Virus record (IMG/VR): IMGVR_UViG_3300017530_000141
Location: 1 to 40,824 of that record
Strand: one strand, 5' to 3'
Source: a virus
Length of the DNA: 40,824 nt
This document shows, piece after piece, positions 27,961 through 35,616 of the stretch (positions are counted from its first letter, which is position 1; every line of letters starts with the position of its first letter). Under the pieces are notes generated by a model. The model had not been told where the DNA came from. It did no database searches and saw only the letters and a list, made by a program, of their open reading frames with translations. The translations under genes and the position numbers were made by a program.

Positions 27961-30942
27961 TCAGTCCCTCAACTGAAAGAGTCGGCGTCGCTCGCGGAGT
28001 GCTTCGCCGAGCTGAACAGAGACTTGTTCGCTTATGGCTGTCCCGATGTCCTCCGCGACTGCCTCGGTGGCGCCGGCACCAAGTGCGACCTCGGTATTGA
28101 CCGTCAGATTGATGACGGGCCCAGTGGTCGTCACCGCGCTCAGGCTCGGACCGCCTGAGAGTGAAAAAGAATCGAGCAGCGCGAGGATGTCTTTCTGTAC
28201 GCCCAGCTGCGCTTCGTCGACTATGAGCTGGGCATGGTCGATCTGCAGCAGCTCGTTCGCCTGTAGCTCGGTGATCTGGACCGTCCGGACGAGCGACTGC
28301 GTCACGCCGTCATCCTCGGTATTGTCCTCGATCTGATCGAGCAACCCCTCCATCTGGCCCAGTAACTCGACCGCCTCCTCGAACGTGGCGAAGCCGAGCT
28401 GCTCCGGTGTCAGCAGGCCAGCCGCCAGCTTACGGAAGAGATCCTCGATCAAGGCCTCCGCGAATCGGCGGCCCTCGGCCGTCGATATGTCTACTCCGAG
28501 GAGCTGCTTGAAGAGCGGGATGGCCCTGCCCGTCTTCGCCAGTATCGCGAGCTCCTGGCGCAGCGCCTCGAACTGAGCGAGTGGCCCCTCGATGTCCAGG
28601 ATCTCGAAGCCGAGCTGCAGACGGCGCATGAAGCCCTCGAACGTGTCCGGGAAACCGATCAGTTCATCCTCGAGCTCCTGTAGCGCCGTACGCAGATCAC
28701 GTAGTCCGGACTGAATGAGCTTGCCGGCGTCATCCCTGATCGTGATGCCGAGCTCCGCGGCGATCCTGTCGAGGTCGGCCATCGAGAGACCAAGCCGCCG
28801 CAGGTTGTCTAGTAGCGCCTTCCTCGACAGGCCACCGCCGAAGGCGCCGCTTAGGAACGTCTGTTCGAGCGCACGGAGCGCACCGGCGAAGTCGGCCCCC
28901 GAGATCTCGAATGTCCCACGCAGTCGGTCGACGTTCTCACCCAGTTCCCTCAGCGCCCGTGTGTTCTGCTCGATGACCTGACGTCGGGCACGGTCCTCCG
29001 CACTCTCGCCGAGCAGGCCCGCGAGGCCGCCGAGCAGCCCGAGCGATCCGGAGATGATGCCGGGCACGTTGGTGCTCGCGATGGCAGCCGCGAGCGTCGC
29101 GGCGCTAACGGCGATCTGGGTGATGTTGTCGAGCGTTTCGGCCGTCTCGTCGCCTACGAGGCCCATCGCGTTGGCGAAATCAATCGCGCCGTCGGCAGCC
29201 TGACGAAGCAGCGACAGCGTGGTCACCAGGTTCTGGAATCGCTGCTGCGCCTCGGTCTTCGCCTGGTCGGTGATCGCTGTCTGCTCGCCACGTACCTTCT
29301 GGAGCAGCACCAGGATCTTAGCGATTTCAGCTCGGAGGGCCTCCTCTTCCTCCACGGTCGCATCGGTCGCTTTAAGCTGCTGCTCTACCCGGTACAACTG
29401 GATCTCGAACAGCCGCTCCTGATTCTCGAGCACTAAGGTCCGGCGTTCCTCCTCGTCGGTGATCGCCGCCGTCGCGATGGTGATCTCTCTGAGCCCGGCC
29501 TCCATTTCCTCTCCGAATGTCTTGGCCAACTCCTGCGCCCGGAGCTCGCGACCGGCCTTTGCGGCAGCATCCTCGAGGATGCGGAAGTTTTTCTCGGCTT
29601 CCTCGCCGATCGTGCCAAACGCCTTTCGATATGCGTCCCTGAGCTTGCCGATCTCCCTGAGCTGGAGCTCTGTGGCGGTGAGCGTGATCTTCGCCACGCG
29701 GTCGGCAAGCTGTTCCTCGAGCTTTGCTCGCTGAGCGGCGGCCTTCTTGTTCCCCGCGTCGTCGCCACCTACGGGTGCAATTTGAGGATCTACTTCCTCA
29801 TCTGCTCGGCGACGTTGCTGCTGCCTTTCCAGCAATAGTTCGCGAGCCTTGATGAGCCGTTCGAAGGCTTCGCGCTGTTCGTTAGTCATGGAGATGTTAG
29901 CACGACCAGCATTAATCTCCGCAAATATCGCTGCAATATTCTCGTCCGTAGCACCCTTAGCACGCTCGATTTGCGTTATTCTTCTGGCTTCTGCAACGAT
30001 TAGCCGTTGAAGAGCATCGTCGCTCAAAGATTTCATAGACTGATCGAACGCAGTGATGCCCTTCACCAGAAACTTCCACCCTTCGATCGTGTCACGTATG
30101 ATTTTCAATAGCGAACTAAAAGCTGGAAGTAAGCCGACTGAAATATCATCCTTCATGTTCTGAAGTTCCGCGCTCAGAGCGCGCGCTTGATTCGCTGCCG
30201 AGTCCTGTGTGCGTGCGAGGTCACCGACTGCCACACCGGCCCGCTCAGTAATGAGTTGCAGACTGGCTGTAGCCTTCTCTTGCTGCGTGAGCTGTTTCGC
30301 GTTCGTCTTGGCCGTGTTCAGGAGGGCGCGCTGCTGGACATCGCTTTCGAGGAAGACGATCCCGAGGCGCTTCAGCGACTCGCGTTCGCCGGCGAGCGCC
30401 GCCTGAAGAATGCGCGCCGCCTCGGCTGCGCCACCCTGCAGATTATTGAATGAAGCCAGGTCCGCAGCAAGCGTAATGATTTCCTGCGCGAAGTCCGCGC
30501 TTTCTTGACGAGCGAATCCGAATCCCTGCGCGATCGCACCCGTCGAGGCGAGCAGCTCGCGTGCCTGTTGGCGGCTGAGGCCGGCGATGACGGCGAAGGA
30601 GTCGATGAACTGATCGAGCTGTAAAGCCGCTGCACCGAAGACGGTATTGAACTTGGCTCCGGTCTCCTCCACGGCTGTCGCCGTCTCGAACAGGTCCTCA
30701 GCCAGACGCTTCAAACCGATCGCTGCGAGCACACCGCCGACGCTGACCATCGTCGTGCGAAAGGCTTTCGCCCGGCGGTCGGCCGCGCGCATCCGGTCGT
30801 CCATGCGATCGATCTGCGAAGCCGCCGCACCCGTATTCGTGCCGAGCTTTCTGAGTTGTTTCTGGGCACCCGCCAGAGCCCTGTCGAAATCCTGCTTCTT
30901 CAGGTCTAGCTCATAAAACAGGTTGTCGATGCGGCTCGGCAT
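27961..30942 (-). CDS. Tail tape measure protein
   Basis: This is a 993-residue, largely helical protein, the longest in the genome, which sets tail length and is ejected with the DNA. The N-terminus begins with coiled coil (YELDLKKQDFDRALAGAQKQ). A central GLSRQQARELLASTGAIAQG region and a membrane-like segment (AVSAATLAAAIASTNVPGII, GSLGLLGGLAGLLG) are typical of tape measures. Long charged coils follow, and a compact end (TTGPVINLTVNTEVALGAGA) has short beta strands. The ATG at 30940-30942 follows AAAGGCCTGAA. At about 1.5 angstroms per residue the tail would be roughly 150 nm long; that length is an estimate. Confidence 0.92.
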   Translation of the reverse strand: MPSRIDNLFYELDLKKQDFDRALAGAQKQLRKLGTNTGAAASQIDRMDDRMRAADRRAKAFRTTMVSVGGVLAAIGLKRLAEDLFETATAVEETGAKFNTVFGAAALQLDQFIDSFAVIAGLSRQQARELLASTGAIAQGFGFARQESADFAQEIITLAADLASFNNLQGGAAEAARILQAALAGERESLKRLGIVFLESDVQQRALLNTAKTNAKQLTQQEKATASLQLITERAGVAVGDLARTQDSAANQARALSAELQNMKDDISVGLLPAFSSLLKIIRDTIEGWKFLVKGITAFDQSMKSLSDDALQRLIVAEARRITQIERAKGATDENIAAIFAEINAGRANISMTNEQREAFERLIKARELLLERQQQRRRADEEVDPQIAPVGGDDAGNKKAAAQRAKLEEQLADRVAKITLTATELQLREIGKLRDAYRKAFGTIGEEAEKNFRILEDAAAKAGRELRAQELAKTFGEEMEAGLREITIATAAITDEEERRTLVLENQERLFEIQLYRVEQQLKATDATVEEEEALRAEIAKILVLLQKVRGEQTAITDQAKTEAQQRFQNLVTTLSLLRQAADGAIDFANAMGLVGDETAETLDNITQIAVSAATLAAAIASTNVPGIISGSLGLLGGLAGLLGESAEDRARRQVIEQNTRALRELGENVDRLRGTFEISGADFAGALRALEQTFLSGAFGGGLSRKALLDNLRRLGLSMADLDRIAAELGITIRDDAGKLIQSGLRDLRTALQELEDELIGFPDTFEGFMRRLQLGFEILDIEGPLAQFEALRQELAILAKTGRAIPLFKQLLGVDISTAEGRRFAEALIEDLFRKLAAGLLTPEQLGFATFEEAVELLGQMEGLLDQIEDNTEDDGVTQSLVRTVQITELQANELLQIDHAQLIVDEAQLGVQKDILALLDSFSLSGGPSLSAVTTTGPVINLTVNTEVALGAGATEAVAEDIGTAISEQVSVQLGEALRERRRLFQLRD

Positions 30943-30980
30943 TTCAGGCCTTTCGGGATTTCTACGCTAGCGCGCGCGTG

Positions 30981-31004
30981 GTTATCAGTCCATCTTTGGA
31001 TAAC
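30981..31004 (+). promoter_or_regulatory. Inverted repeat upstream of the plus-strand gene (possible operator)
   Basis: GTTATC at 30981-30986 and GATAAC at 30999-31004 form a perfect six-base inverted repeat with a 12-base spacer, between the tape-measure start and the plus-strand gene. The spacing suits a dimeric regulator. No clear -35/-10 pair is visible near it. Confidence 0.35.
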
Positions 31005-31040
31005 GGTCCTGCCGCGAACAACTTCACCTGGAGGAAAGAG

Positions 31041-31256
31041 ATGCCAGAGAATCTCGCCCCTATCGTGCTAACGCTCGGGCTGATGTACGCAGTCATCATG
31101 TTGGTCTTGCCGTTTTCCATTCTCGGCATTCATAGCTGGGTAAAGCGCACTTGCGAAGAAACCCAGAAGACGAACAAATTGCTCCAGAAAGTCTTGCAGG
31201 AACTCGAAGGAACTCGTCAGCTATCGAGCGCATCGTCTAGACCGGATGATGTTTGA
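31041..31256 (+). CDS. Small membrane protein, the only plus-strand gene
   Basis: This is a 71-residue protein, MPENLAPIVLTLGLMYAVIM and onwards. One long hydrophobic segment (APIVLTLGLMYAVIMLVLPF) is followed by a helical coiled-coil-like stretch (CEETQKTNKLLQKVLQELEG). A strong ribosome site, GGAGGAAAG, sits five to twelve bases before the ATG. It lies opposite the transcription of the tail genes, in the gap between the tape measure and the upstream tail gene, and its 3' end overlaps that gene's 3' end by 40 bases. It looks like an independently expressed accessory gene. It resembles small bacterial membrane proteins that I cannot name, so the function is unknown. Confidence 0.65.
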   Translation: MPENLAPIVLTLGLMYAVIMLVLPFSILGIHSWVKRTCEETQKTNKLLQKVLQELEGTRQLSSASSRPDDV

Positions 31257-32035
31257 CCTTCTTCGTGTTTGATCGCCTCGAGGGCGGTCTCCGCGCAGAT
31301 CGAGACGAGGCTCCGTTCCCGGACGATCTCGATGGGCGGGCGCCGCTCGCGCCAGGCGACCGACTGAAAGACCATCGCCCAGGTGTTCGGTAACTCCTTG
31401 CCGTCCTTTTTGCTCATGGGCCTCGGAAGACGTCTCAGTATATCCGTATTCACGCGGTGCCAGGCTTCCATGAGAAGCATCTCTTCATCGGGCGTAATCC
31501 GATCACCCCAATCGATGGGCTCGTAGAGCGGCGCCGGCCCCTCCGCGGTCACCTCAGCGTAGAGCAGGGAACGGCAATGGGACACCTCCTCCTGGATCTT
31601 ACCGAGGGTCTCATCCAGGTCATCGATCGGTTCTCCGCGACCGGCGTCGTATTTGAGCAGCAGCCGTGCGGCCCCGAGCCGCAGAATCCACCAGTCCAGG
31701 TCCTCGACGCGCATGATGCGGAGCCAGGAGGCGGGCGAGATGCGAAAGGTCCGGTTGAGCGAGGGCAGCTCGACGATCTCCGCCCTATCCTCGAGTGCAG
31801 CCAGCGCCGTCTCGAAAGAATCGGCGTCGCCGCGGCGGTTCTGCCGGCGCGCTTGCCACTCCTTGCGGCGTGCGAACGAGCGGAGCTCGGCGTAGCGAAG
31901 CCACAGCTGCTCTTTCGTCTTGCCTGGATGCGAACTGGCGACGGAGTCGAGCTCGGCATCCGTCGCCAGCTTCTCTATCCTGAGGAGCTTATCGAGACTC
32001 GCTATCCGGTTCTCGAGCTTCTTACGGGTCCACAC
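31217..32035 (-). CDS. Hypothetical protein in tail-chaperone position
   Basis: This is a 272-residue, mostly helical and charged protein. It begins MWTRKKLENRIASLDKLLRI with a coiled stretch, followed by DADSFETALAALEDRAEIV and a C-terminal DEEMLLMEAWHRVNTDILRR. It starts with GTG at 32033-32035, three bases after the previous stop. It lies between the major tail protein and the tape measure, where tail-assembly chaperones (gpG/gpGT type) are found. It may be the larger chaperone component, but no motif proves this. Its last 40 bases overlap the plus-strand gene. Confidence 0.65.
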   Translation of the reverse strand: MWTRKKLENRIASLDKLLRIEKLATDAELDSVASSHPGKTKEQLWLRYAELRSFARRKEWQARRQNRRGDADSFETALAALEDRAEIVELPSLNRTFRISPASWLRIMRVEDLDWWILRLGAARLLLKYDAGRGEPIDDLDETLGKIQEEVSHCRSLLYAEVTAEGPAPLYEPIDWGDRITPDEEMLLMEAWHRVNTDILRRLPRPMSKKDGKELPNTWAMVFQSVAWRERRPPIEIVRERSLVSICAETALEAIKHEEGQTSSGLDDALDS

Positions 32036-32037
32036 AC

Positions 32038-32274
32038 CTAGATCACCCTCGCCTTGCCCCGGGCGACGAGTTCCACAGCGACCGAGCGGGATACTTTGGC
32101 TGTCTTCTTCTCTCGATTATCGAGGTACTCGATCCGCACCTCATGGGGGTCGCGATCCGTCGTGGCCGCATCAACCTCCGGACCGGCGATCTCCTCAGCC
32201 CATACCGCGGCCTCCTCGAGCTCAGTCTTGAGCTCATGCTTATCCTTTTTCGTTGTCATCATTCCGATCGTCAT
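32038..32274 (-). CDS. Small protein paralogous to its upstream neighbour
   Basis: This is a protein of up to 78 residues (alternative ATGs at 32262 and 32259). The segment AVWAEEIAGPEVDAATTD, then HEVRIEYLDNREKKTAK, and a final LVARGKARVI match the neighbour at 32240-32569 (MAEEIAGPEIDAAAVA, DEVWIEYCDGRREKTSK, LVVRGKAKVI), so the two arose by duplication. It overlaps that gene by 35 bases in another frame, at a run AAAAAGG. Given the position between the major tail protein and the tape measure, both are candidate tail-assembly chaperone parts. Confidence 0.65.
   Translation of the reverse strand: MTIGMMTTKKDKHELKTELEEAAVWAEEIAGPEVDAATTDRDPHEVRIEYLDNREKKTAKVSRSVAVELVARGKARVI
32240..32251 (-). 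other. Possible programmed frameshift site
   Basis: On the minus strand the 109-residue frame ends AAC GAA AAA GGA TAA. Slipping +1 from AAA onto AAG, or -2 back onto AAA, enters the frame of the downstream paralogue (AAG GAT AAG CAT). Slippery runs just before a stop are used by many phages to make a fused tail chaperone. Confidence 0.3.
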
Positions 32275-32569
32275 CCTGCTCGCGTTGGTGGATCACTTTT
32301 GCTTTGCCGCGAACGACCAGCCGCTTGGCGAGCTGCTTTGACGTCTTCTCACGCCGCCCATCGCAATACTCAATCCAGACCTCGTCGGGGCCGGACGCGA
32401 CCGCGGCCGCGTCTATTTCCGGACCGGCGATCTCCTCGGCCATGTCCCTGGTCTCTTCGATCTCGGCCTTGGGTTCATCTTTGTCCGGACCGGCGATCTC
32501 CTCCGCAGTCTCCGCCGCATCCTCGATCTGCTCCTTGATCGTCTCCTCCTCGGGAGTTCTCTTAGCCAT
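32240..32569 (-). CDS. Small acidic protein with AEEIAGP repeats, chaperone position
   Basis: This is a 109-residue acidic protein, MAKRTPEEETIKEQIEDAAE and onwards. AEEIAGP occurs twice (residues about 22-28 and 44-50) and once more in the downstream paralogue. The DNA keeps the 20-mer TCCGGACCGGCGATCTCCTC exactly at 32177-32196, 32418-32437 and 32484-32503. The C-terminal 45 residues hold a small beta domain (DEVWIEYCDGRREKTSKQ, then LVVRGKAKVI). The GGGAGTAAACG site precedes the ATG at 32567-32569. It follows the major tail protein gene and is likely a chaperone or scaffold for the tail. Confidence 0.65.
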   Translation of the reverse strand: MAKRTPEEETIKEQIEDAAETAEEIAGPDKDEPKAEIEETRDMAEEIAGPEIDAAAVASGPDEVWIEYCDGRREKTSKQLAKRLVVRGKAKVIHQREQDDDRNDDNEKG

Positions 32570-32572
32570 CGT

Positions 32573-33292
32573 TTACTCCCTCGTGATCCGGATGTAGTTG
32601 ATGTTCCGGAGCGTCACCGGCAGCACCAGGGCCTCGCCGGTCTGGATGTTGTACTCGGTGTTGGGGACGACGACGCGGGCGGCGACCACATACCAGGTGA
32701 TCGTATTACCGCCATCATCCAGCCCCTGGAAGCGCCACGGCTTGTTGCCGAGGGAAGCGAACGCGTTCGGCTGAATGACCACGCCCGTCGGAGTAGACCG
32801 TACATAGGTCGTCTCGTCCTGCCCGAGCGCCTGCGCGAGGTTCTCCATCGAGATATTCACCAAAGCGAAGGAGATCGCCGTCTCGTTCGGGCCCGGCATA
32901 TAGAGATAAGTCGCGAGCTGCGTACCGACCGGCAGCGGTGTCTCTGACCCGCTGTGCGCAATCTTCACGCCCTCGGACGTGTGGCCCAGGTCCACGAGGC
33001 TCAGCCTCGTCACGGCGGCGCCAGTGGCCTGCGCGTACTCGAGCGGCGTGCCGGCGTACAATGTGATCAAACTGGCGGCCACAGATGTGACGATGCCGAG
33101 GTCGGCCAAGCTGCCGTTCTCACCGATCCGGATAACATCGTCTGTGACGAAGCCCACTTCGCTCGCGACGGCCAGGGCCACGTCGCCAGCAGATTGATCC
33201 GCTGTGAGCGTGGTGGGCGAAGCCGCATCCGAATAGTAGCCCACGGACCGAAGGTCGTGAATGACTTCTGAGGTAGCGTTGAGTCGTGGCAT
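32573..33292 (-). CDS. Major tail tube protein
   Basis: This is a 239-residue beta-rich protein between the tail-completion genes and the chaperone-position genes, where the major tail protein of siphoviruses is found. It opens MPRLNATSEVIHDLRSVGYY. The middle has SEGVKIAHSGSETPLPVGTQ and NETAISFALVNISMENLAQA, as expected for tube-forming folds, and it ends YNIQTGEALVLPVTLRNINY. A GGAGAGC site precedes the ATG at 33290-33292. It should be one of the most abundant virion proteins. The assignment rests on position, size and beta content rather than a named motif. Confidence 0.75.
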   Translation of the reverse strand: MPRLNATSEVIHDLRSVGYYSDAASPTTLTADQSAGDVALAVASEVGFVTDDVIRIGENGSLADLGIVTSVAASLITLYAGTPLEYAQATGAAVTRLSLVDLGHTSEGVKIAHSGSETPLPVGTQLATYLYMPGPNETAISFALVNISMENLAQALGQDETTYVRSTPTGVVIQPNAFASLGNKPWRFQGLDDGGNTITWYVVAARVVVPNTEYNIQTGEALVLPVTLRNINYIRITRE

Positions 33293-33306
33293 CGTTCAGC
33301 TCTCCG

Positions 33307-33720
33307 TTAGATCGTCAGTTCAATGAGGAAGTCGCTCTGTATCGACCTCAGTCCATTCGTCACCACTCCATCCCGGCGATCGTCGGCGGGAATCACCGCC
33401 GCGTCCACGCCCTGGGCGTCGAGGTTCACGCCTGTGATGAGGGCGAGTGTTCGATCCATGAGTGGCTCGAGTTCGGCGTAGGCATCAGCCAAATCGCTCC
33501 ACCATTCGATCTCGCAGCGGATCCGTCGCCGGCCGTTGGTCCCGCCCATCCTGGGACCGGAGACGAACCGATAAGTACCCACCGGGTAGCTCGTGCTCTC
33601 CGGGTCGAGTTCCACGCCCCAGGCAATCAGGTTGCGATCGCTGCGGCCGGTGATCGTCTGTATGGCTGCATCTCCGTCGATCAGGGTGACGAGAGCTGTG
33701 CGAAGTGCGAGCTCGCTCAC
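33307..33720 (-). CDS. Tail terminator/completion protein
   Basis: This is a 137-residue protein between the HK97 gp10-like gene and the major tail protein. It has LRTALVTLIDGDAAIQTITG, then a strand pattern SYPVGTYRFVSGPR, RRRIRCEIEWWSDLADAYAE and a final GLRSIQSDFLIELTI. This order of helix, sheet and long helix fits tail terminators that cap the tube and join it to the head. It starts with GTG in a GTGA overlap. Confidence 0.75.
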   Translation of the reverse strand: MSELALRTALVTLIDGDAAIQTITGRSDRNLIAWGVELDPESTSYPVGTYRFVSGPRMGGTNGRRRIRCEIEWWSDLADAYAELEPLMDRTLALITGVNLDAQGVDAAVIPADDRRDGVVTNGLRSIQSDFLIELTI

Positions 33721-34205
33721 CTGAACCTCGCCGCGTTCTTCAGCTGCTTGATGAGCCCGCGCGTCATCTTCGGGCGTGCCTGATCGGTCGCCGGCCGAAC
33801 GAAAGGACGAGGCCGGATTCCTGGATGCTGGACGAACGGCCCGAAGACCTGCCCGCCGCTGGCCAGGACCAGGGCACCCCGACGCGACCGCGTTCGCCGA
33901 CCCGTCCGCTGCGAGATACGTTGGCGCCGGGCAGTGATGGGATGCCGCTCGGTCCCATATTCGAGAAAGCGCCAGATGAAGCCGCGGTAAAATCCCTTGG
34001 CCATGCCAAAGCGGAGCTTCCCGTTCTGGACCTCGTGGATGATATTACGTCGGAACTCGCGCGTCTCGCCGACCGGCGCCTTAGCCTGCATTAGCAGGGC
34101 CACGTCGCGGCCGATGGGCTCGAGAACTTCATCGCGGCGAACGCGGTCCTGGAGTTCCGCGGTCCGCTGAAGCGCACGCGTGAGATTTTGTAGTACCAGG
34201 CTCAT
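33717..34205 (-). CDS. HK97 gp10-like tail completion/connector protein
   Basis: This is a 162-residue protein with features of HK97 gp10 family members: an N-terminal helix (LTRALQRTAELQDRVRRDEV), ALLMQAKAPVGETREFRRNI, KLRFGMAKGFYRGFIWRFLE followed by YGTERHP, and a C-terminal RPRPFVRPATDQARPKMTRG. The (A)PVxTG..R...and FLE.GT..pARPF layout is the family signature. It acts in head-tail joining. ATGA and GTGA overlaps link it to both neighbours. The basic Arg-rich insert (RQRISQRTGRRTRSRRG) is longer than usual. Confidence 0.85.
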   Translation of the reverse strand: MSLVLQNLTRALQRTAELQDRVRRDEVLEPIGRDVALLMQAKAPVGETREFRRNIIHEVQNGKLRFGMAKGFYRGFIWRFLEYGTERHPITARRQRISQRTGRRTRSRRGALVLASGGQVFGPFVQHPGIRPRPFVRPATDQARPKMTRGLIKQLKNAARFR

Positions 34206-34516
34206 TCCTTCACCGCCATGATCTCCAGTTCACGACCTCGCATCCGCACGTTAATAGGGACTTTGATATCGTAGATGTCGGAACCGTGCACGACTCGCAT
34301 CTCCGCCGTGACTCCCGGGATGTATCGACCGCTCAATCGTGTATTGACCTCTCTATCCAGCGCCGCCCCTGCGAAGAACTCGCGCCCGCTCAAGGGTTCG
34401 ATTTCGCAGCGCCAGTCGGCGAACGTGCTCCAACTCTTCGTGACGCCACCGGTCGCCGTGCCCGTTTCCGTCGGTTGCTCGATCGTCACCAGGTGCCTGA
34501 GCCGACCCGCTCTCAC
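34202..34516 (-). CDS. Head-tail adaptor (head closure) protein
   Basis: This is a 104-residue protein that starts with GTG as MRAGRLRHLVTIEQPTETGT. This is the classical opening of phage head-tail adaptors (xxAGxLRHxVxIxxP). It continues SWSTFADWRCEIEPLSGREF and LSGRYIPGVTAEMRVVHGSD, ending in a short strand. The GTG at 34514-34516 overlaps the previous stop (GTGA) and fits the family start; the ATG at 34549 would add eleven residues. It closes the head after packaging. Confidence 0.88.
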   Translation of the reverse strand: MRAGRLRHLVTIEQPTETGTATGGVTKSWSTFADWRCEIEPLSGREFFAGAALDREVNTRLSGRYIPGVTAEMRVVHGSDIYDIKVPINVRMRGRELEIMAVKE

Positions 34517-35121
34517 ATCGGCACCACCGCATCCTGCCAGAGCAGCCACTTCGCGCTCAAGGGTATCTCGGTCATGGTCATTCCCGTGATGATCGGTTCC
34601 CGATTCTCGTACCAGTTCGCCAGTGTTATCAGGATCAACTGGCGTATGTGGAACGGCACATTGCTTGCCGCGTTACCGTAACCCGCATTGAACTCGATCG
34701 AGACACCGCCTGCGCTCCTCAGGTCGTCGCTCGGCCATTGCTCGCCGTCCTTGAGCACGACGATCCCCTTGAAGCGGTTAACATCGGGCCGGTATACCGT
34801 CGTCGCGACCTCGGTTGCGACGTCGGCTGGGCTATACCAGTTGATCGCTGTGACTGACTGTAGCGGGGGTCGAGGCAACCGAATCGTATCGCCCCCCGGG
34901 AAATTGTCGAGCCAGAGTCGCCAGGTCTGCGTGATGTAGGCGCGATCCTGAAACCGCTCGCACGATTCGGTCGCCGCCTTAATGAGATCCCCGATATAGG
35001 TATCATCATCAGAAAGCGTTACGCGAAGATGATCCTTCGCCGCCTGCAGACTGATGGGCTCATCCTGCGGCGCCGTGACGAGCTCGACGTTGAGCCCCGA
35101 TCCATCGTGCAGCGAGTGCAA
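34513..35121 (-). CDS. Head-tail connector (gp6/gp8-like)
   Basis: This is a 202-residue protein with the connector pattern TAPQDEPISLQAAKDHLRVT, DDTYIGDLIKAATESCERFQ, YITQTWRLWLDNFPGGDTIR, LPRPPLQSVTAINWYSPADV, SIEFNAGYGNAASNVPFHIR and LILITLANWYENREPI, typical of HK97 gp6 and phiE125 gp8-type proteins. It forms a ring under the portal. The start is a TTG at 35119-35121 with GGTGGCG close upstream; no ATG fits before the first conserved helix. Confidence 0.85.
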   Translation of the reverse strand: MHSLHDGSGLNVELVTAPQDEPISLQAAKDHLRVTLSDDDTYIGDLIKAATESCERFQDRAYITQTWRLWLDNFPGGDTIRLPRPPLQSVTAINWYSPADVATEVATTVYRPDVNRFKGIVVLKDGEQWPSDDLRSAGGVSIEFNAGYGNAASNVPFHIRQLILITLANWYENREPIITGMTMTEIPLSAKWLLWQDAVVPM

Positions 35122-35132
35122 AGCGCCACCGG

Positions 35133-35567
35133 TTACGCGATGATATCGGCAGTCAGACCATCGCGCGCATAGAAGGGCTCGGCCTCGAGCGTGAGCATGA
35201 CCCCTTCATCCGTACCGATGGCCACGCTCGCACGCGGTGACCAGTGCGTCGCGGCCGCCAGGGCGTGGCGCATCTGCTCGGCGTCGCACTCGAGAAAGAT
35301 CTGGTCGCCCACGGCATCGGGCTCAGAAGCCACGGCATGGGCCACAACCACGGTCGCCCCGGTCCCCGATGCATCGGTGGCCACGGCGATATCGAAAGTG
35401 ACCGCGGACGTCCCGATCGTGCGGAAGAAGGCGGCGAGAAAACGCCGGAAGCCGGCGATCGGTCGCCACTCCGCCGCGACCACGGTTGTGACACCCGGAT
35501 CGAAGTCGTGCAGCTTGAGCGCCTGCCGGGCCGTGAGGTGCTTTGCTATGTAAGTCGCAGGTGACAT
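35133..35567 (-). CDS. Hypothetical capsid-region protein
   Basis: This is a 144-residue protein between the major capsid and the connector. It has alternating strands and helices (GVTTVVAAEWRPIAGFRRFL, SAVTFDIAVATDASGTGATV, EQMRHALAAATHWSPRASVA, GVMLTLEAEPFYARDGLTAD). The fold looks beta-sandwich-like. An AAGGAGAG site lies nine bases before the ATG at 35565-35567. It may be a capsid decoration or head-completion protein. No family is recognised. Confidence 0.7.
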   Translation of the reverse strand: MSPATYIAKHLTARQALKLHDFDPGVTTVVAAEWRPIAGFRRFLAAFFRTIGTSAVTFDIAVATDASGTGATVVVAHAVASEPDAVGDQIFLECDAEQMRHALAAATHWSPRASVAIGTDEGVMLTLEAEPFYARDGLTADIIA

Positions 35568-35616
35568 ATCACTCTCTCCTTATCGCTCTTTCTACGTGCC
35601 AGGCCCCCGATCCGGA

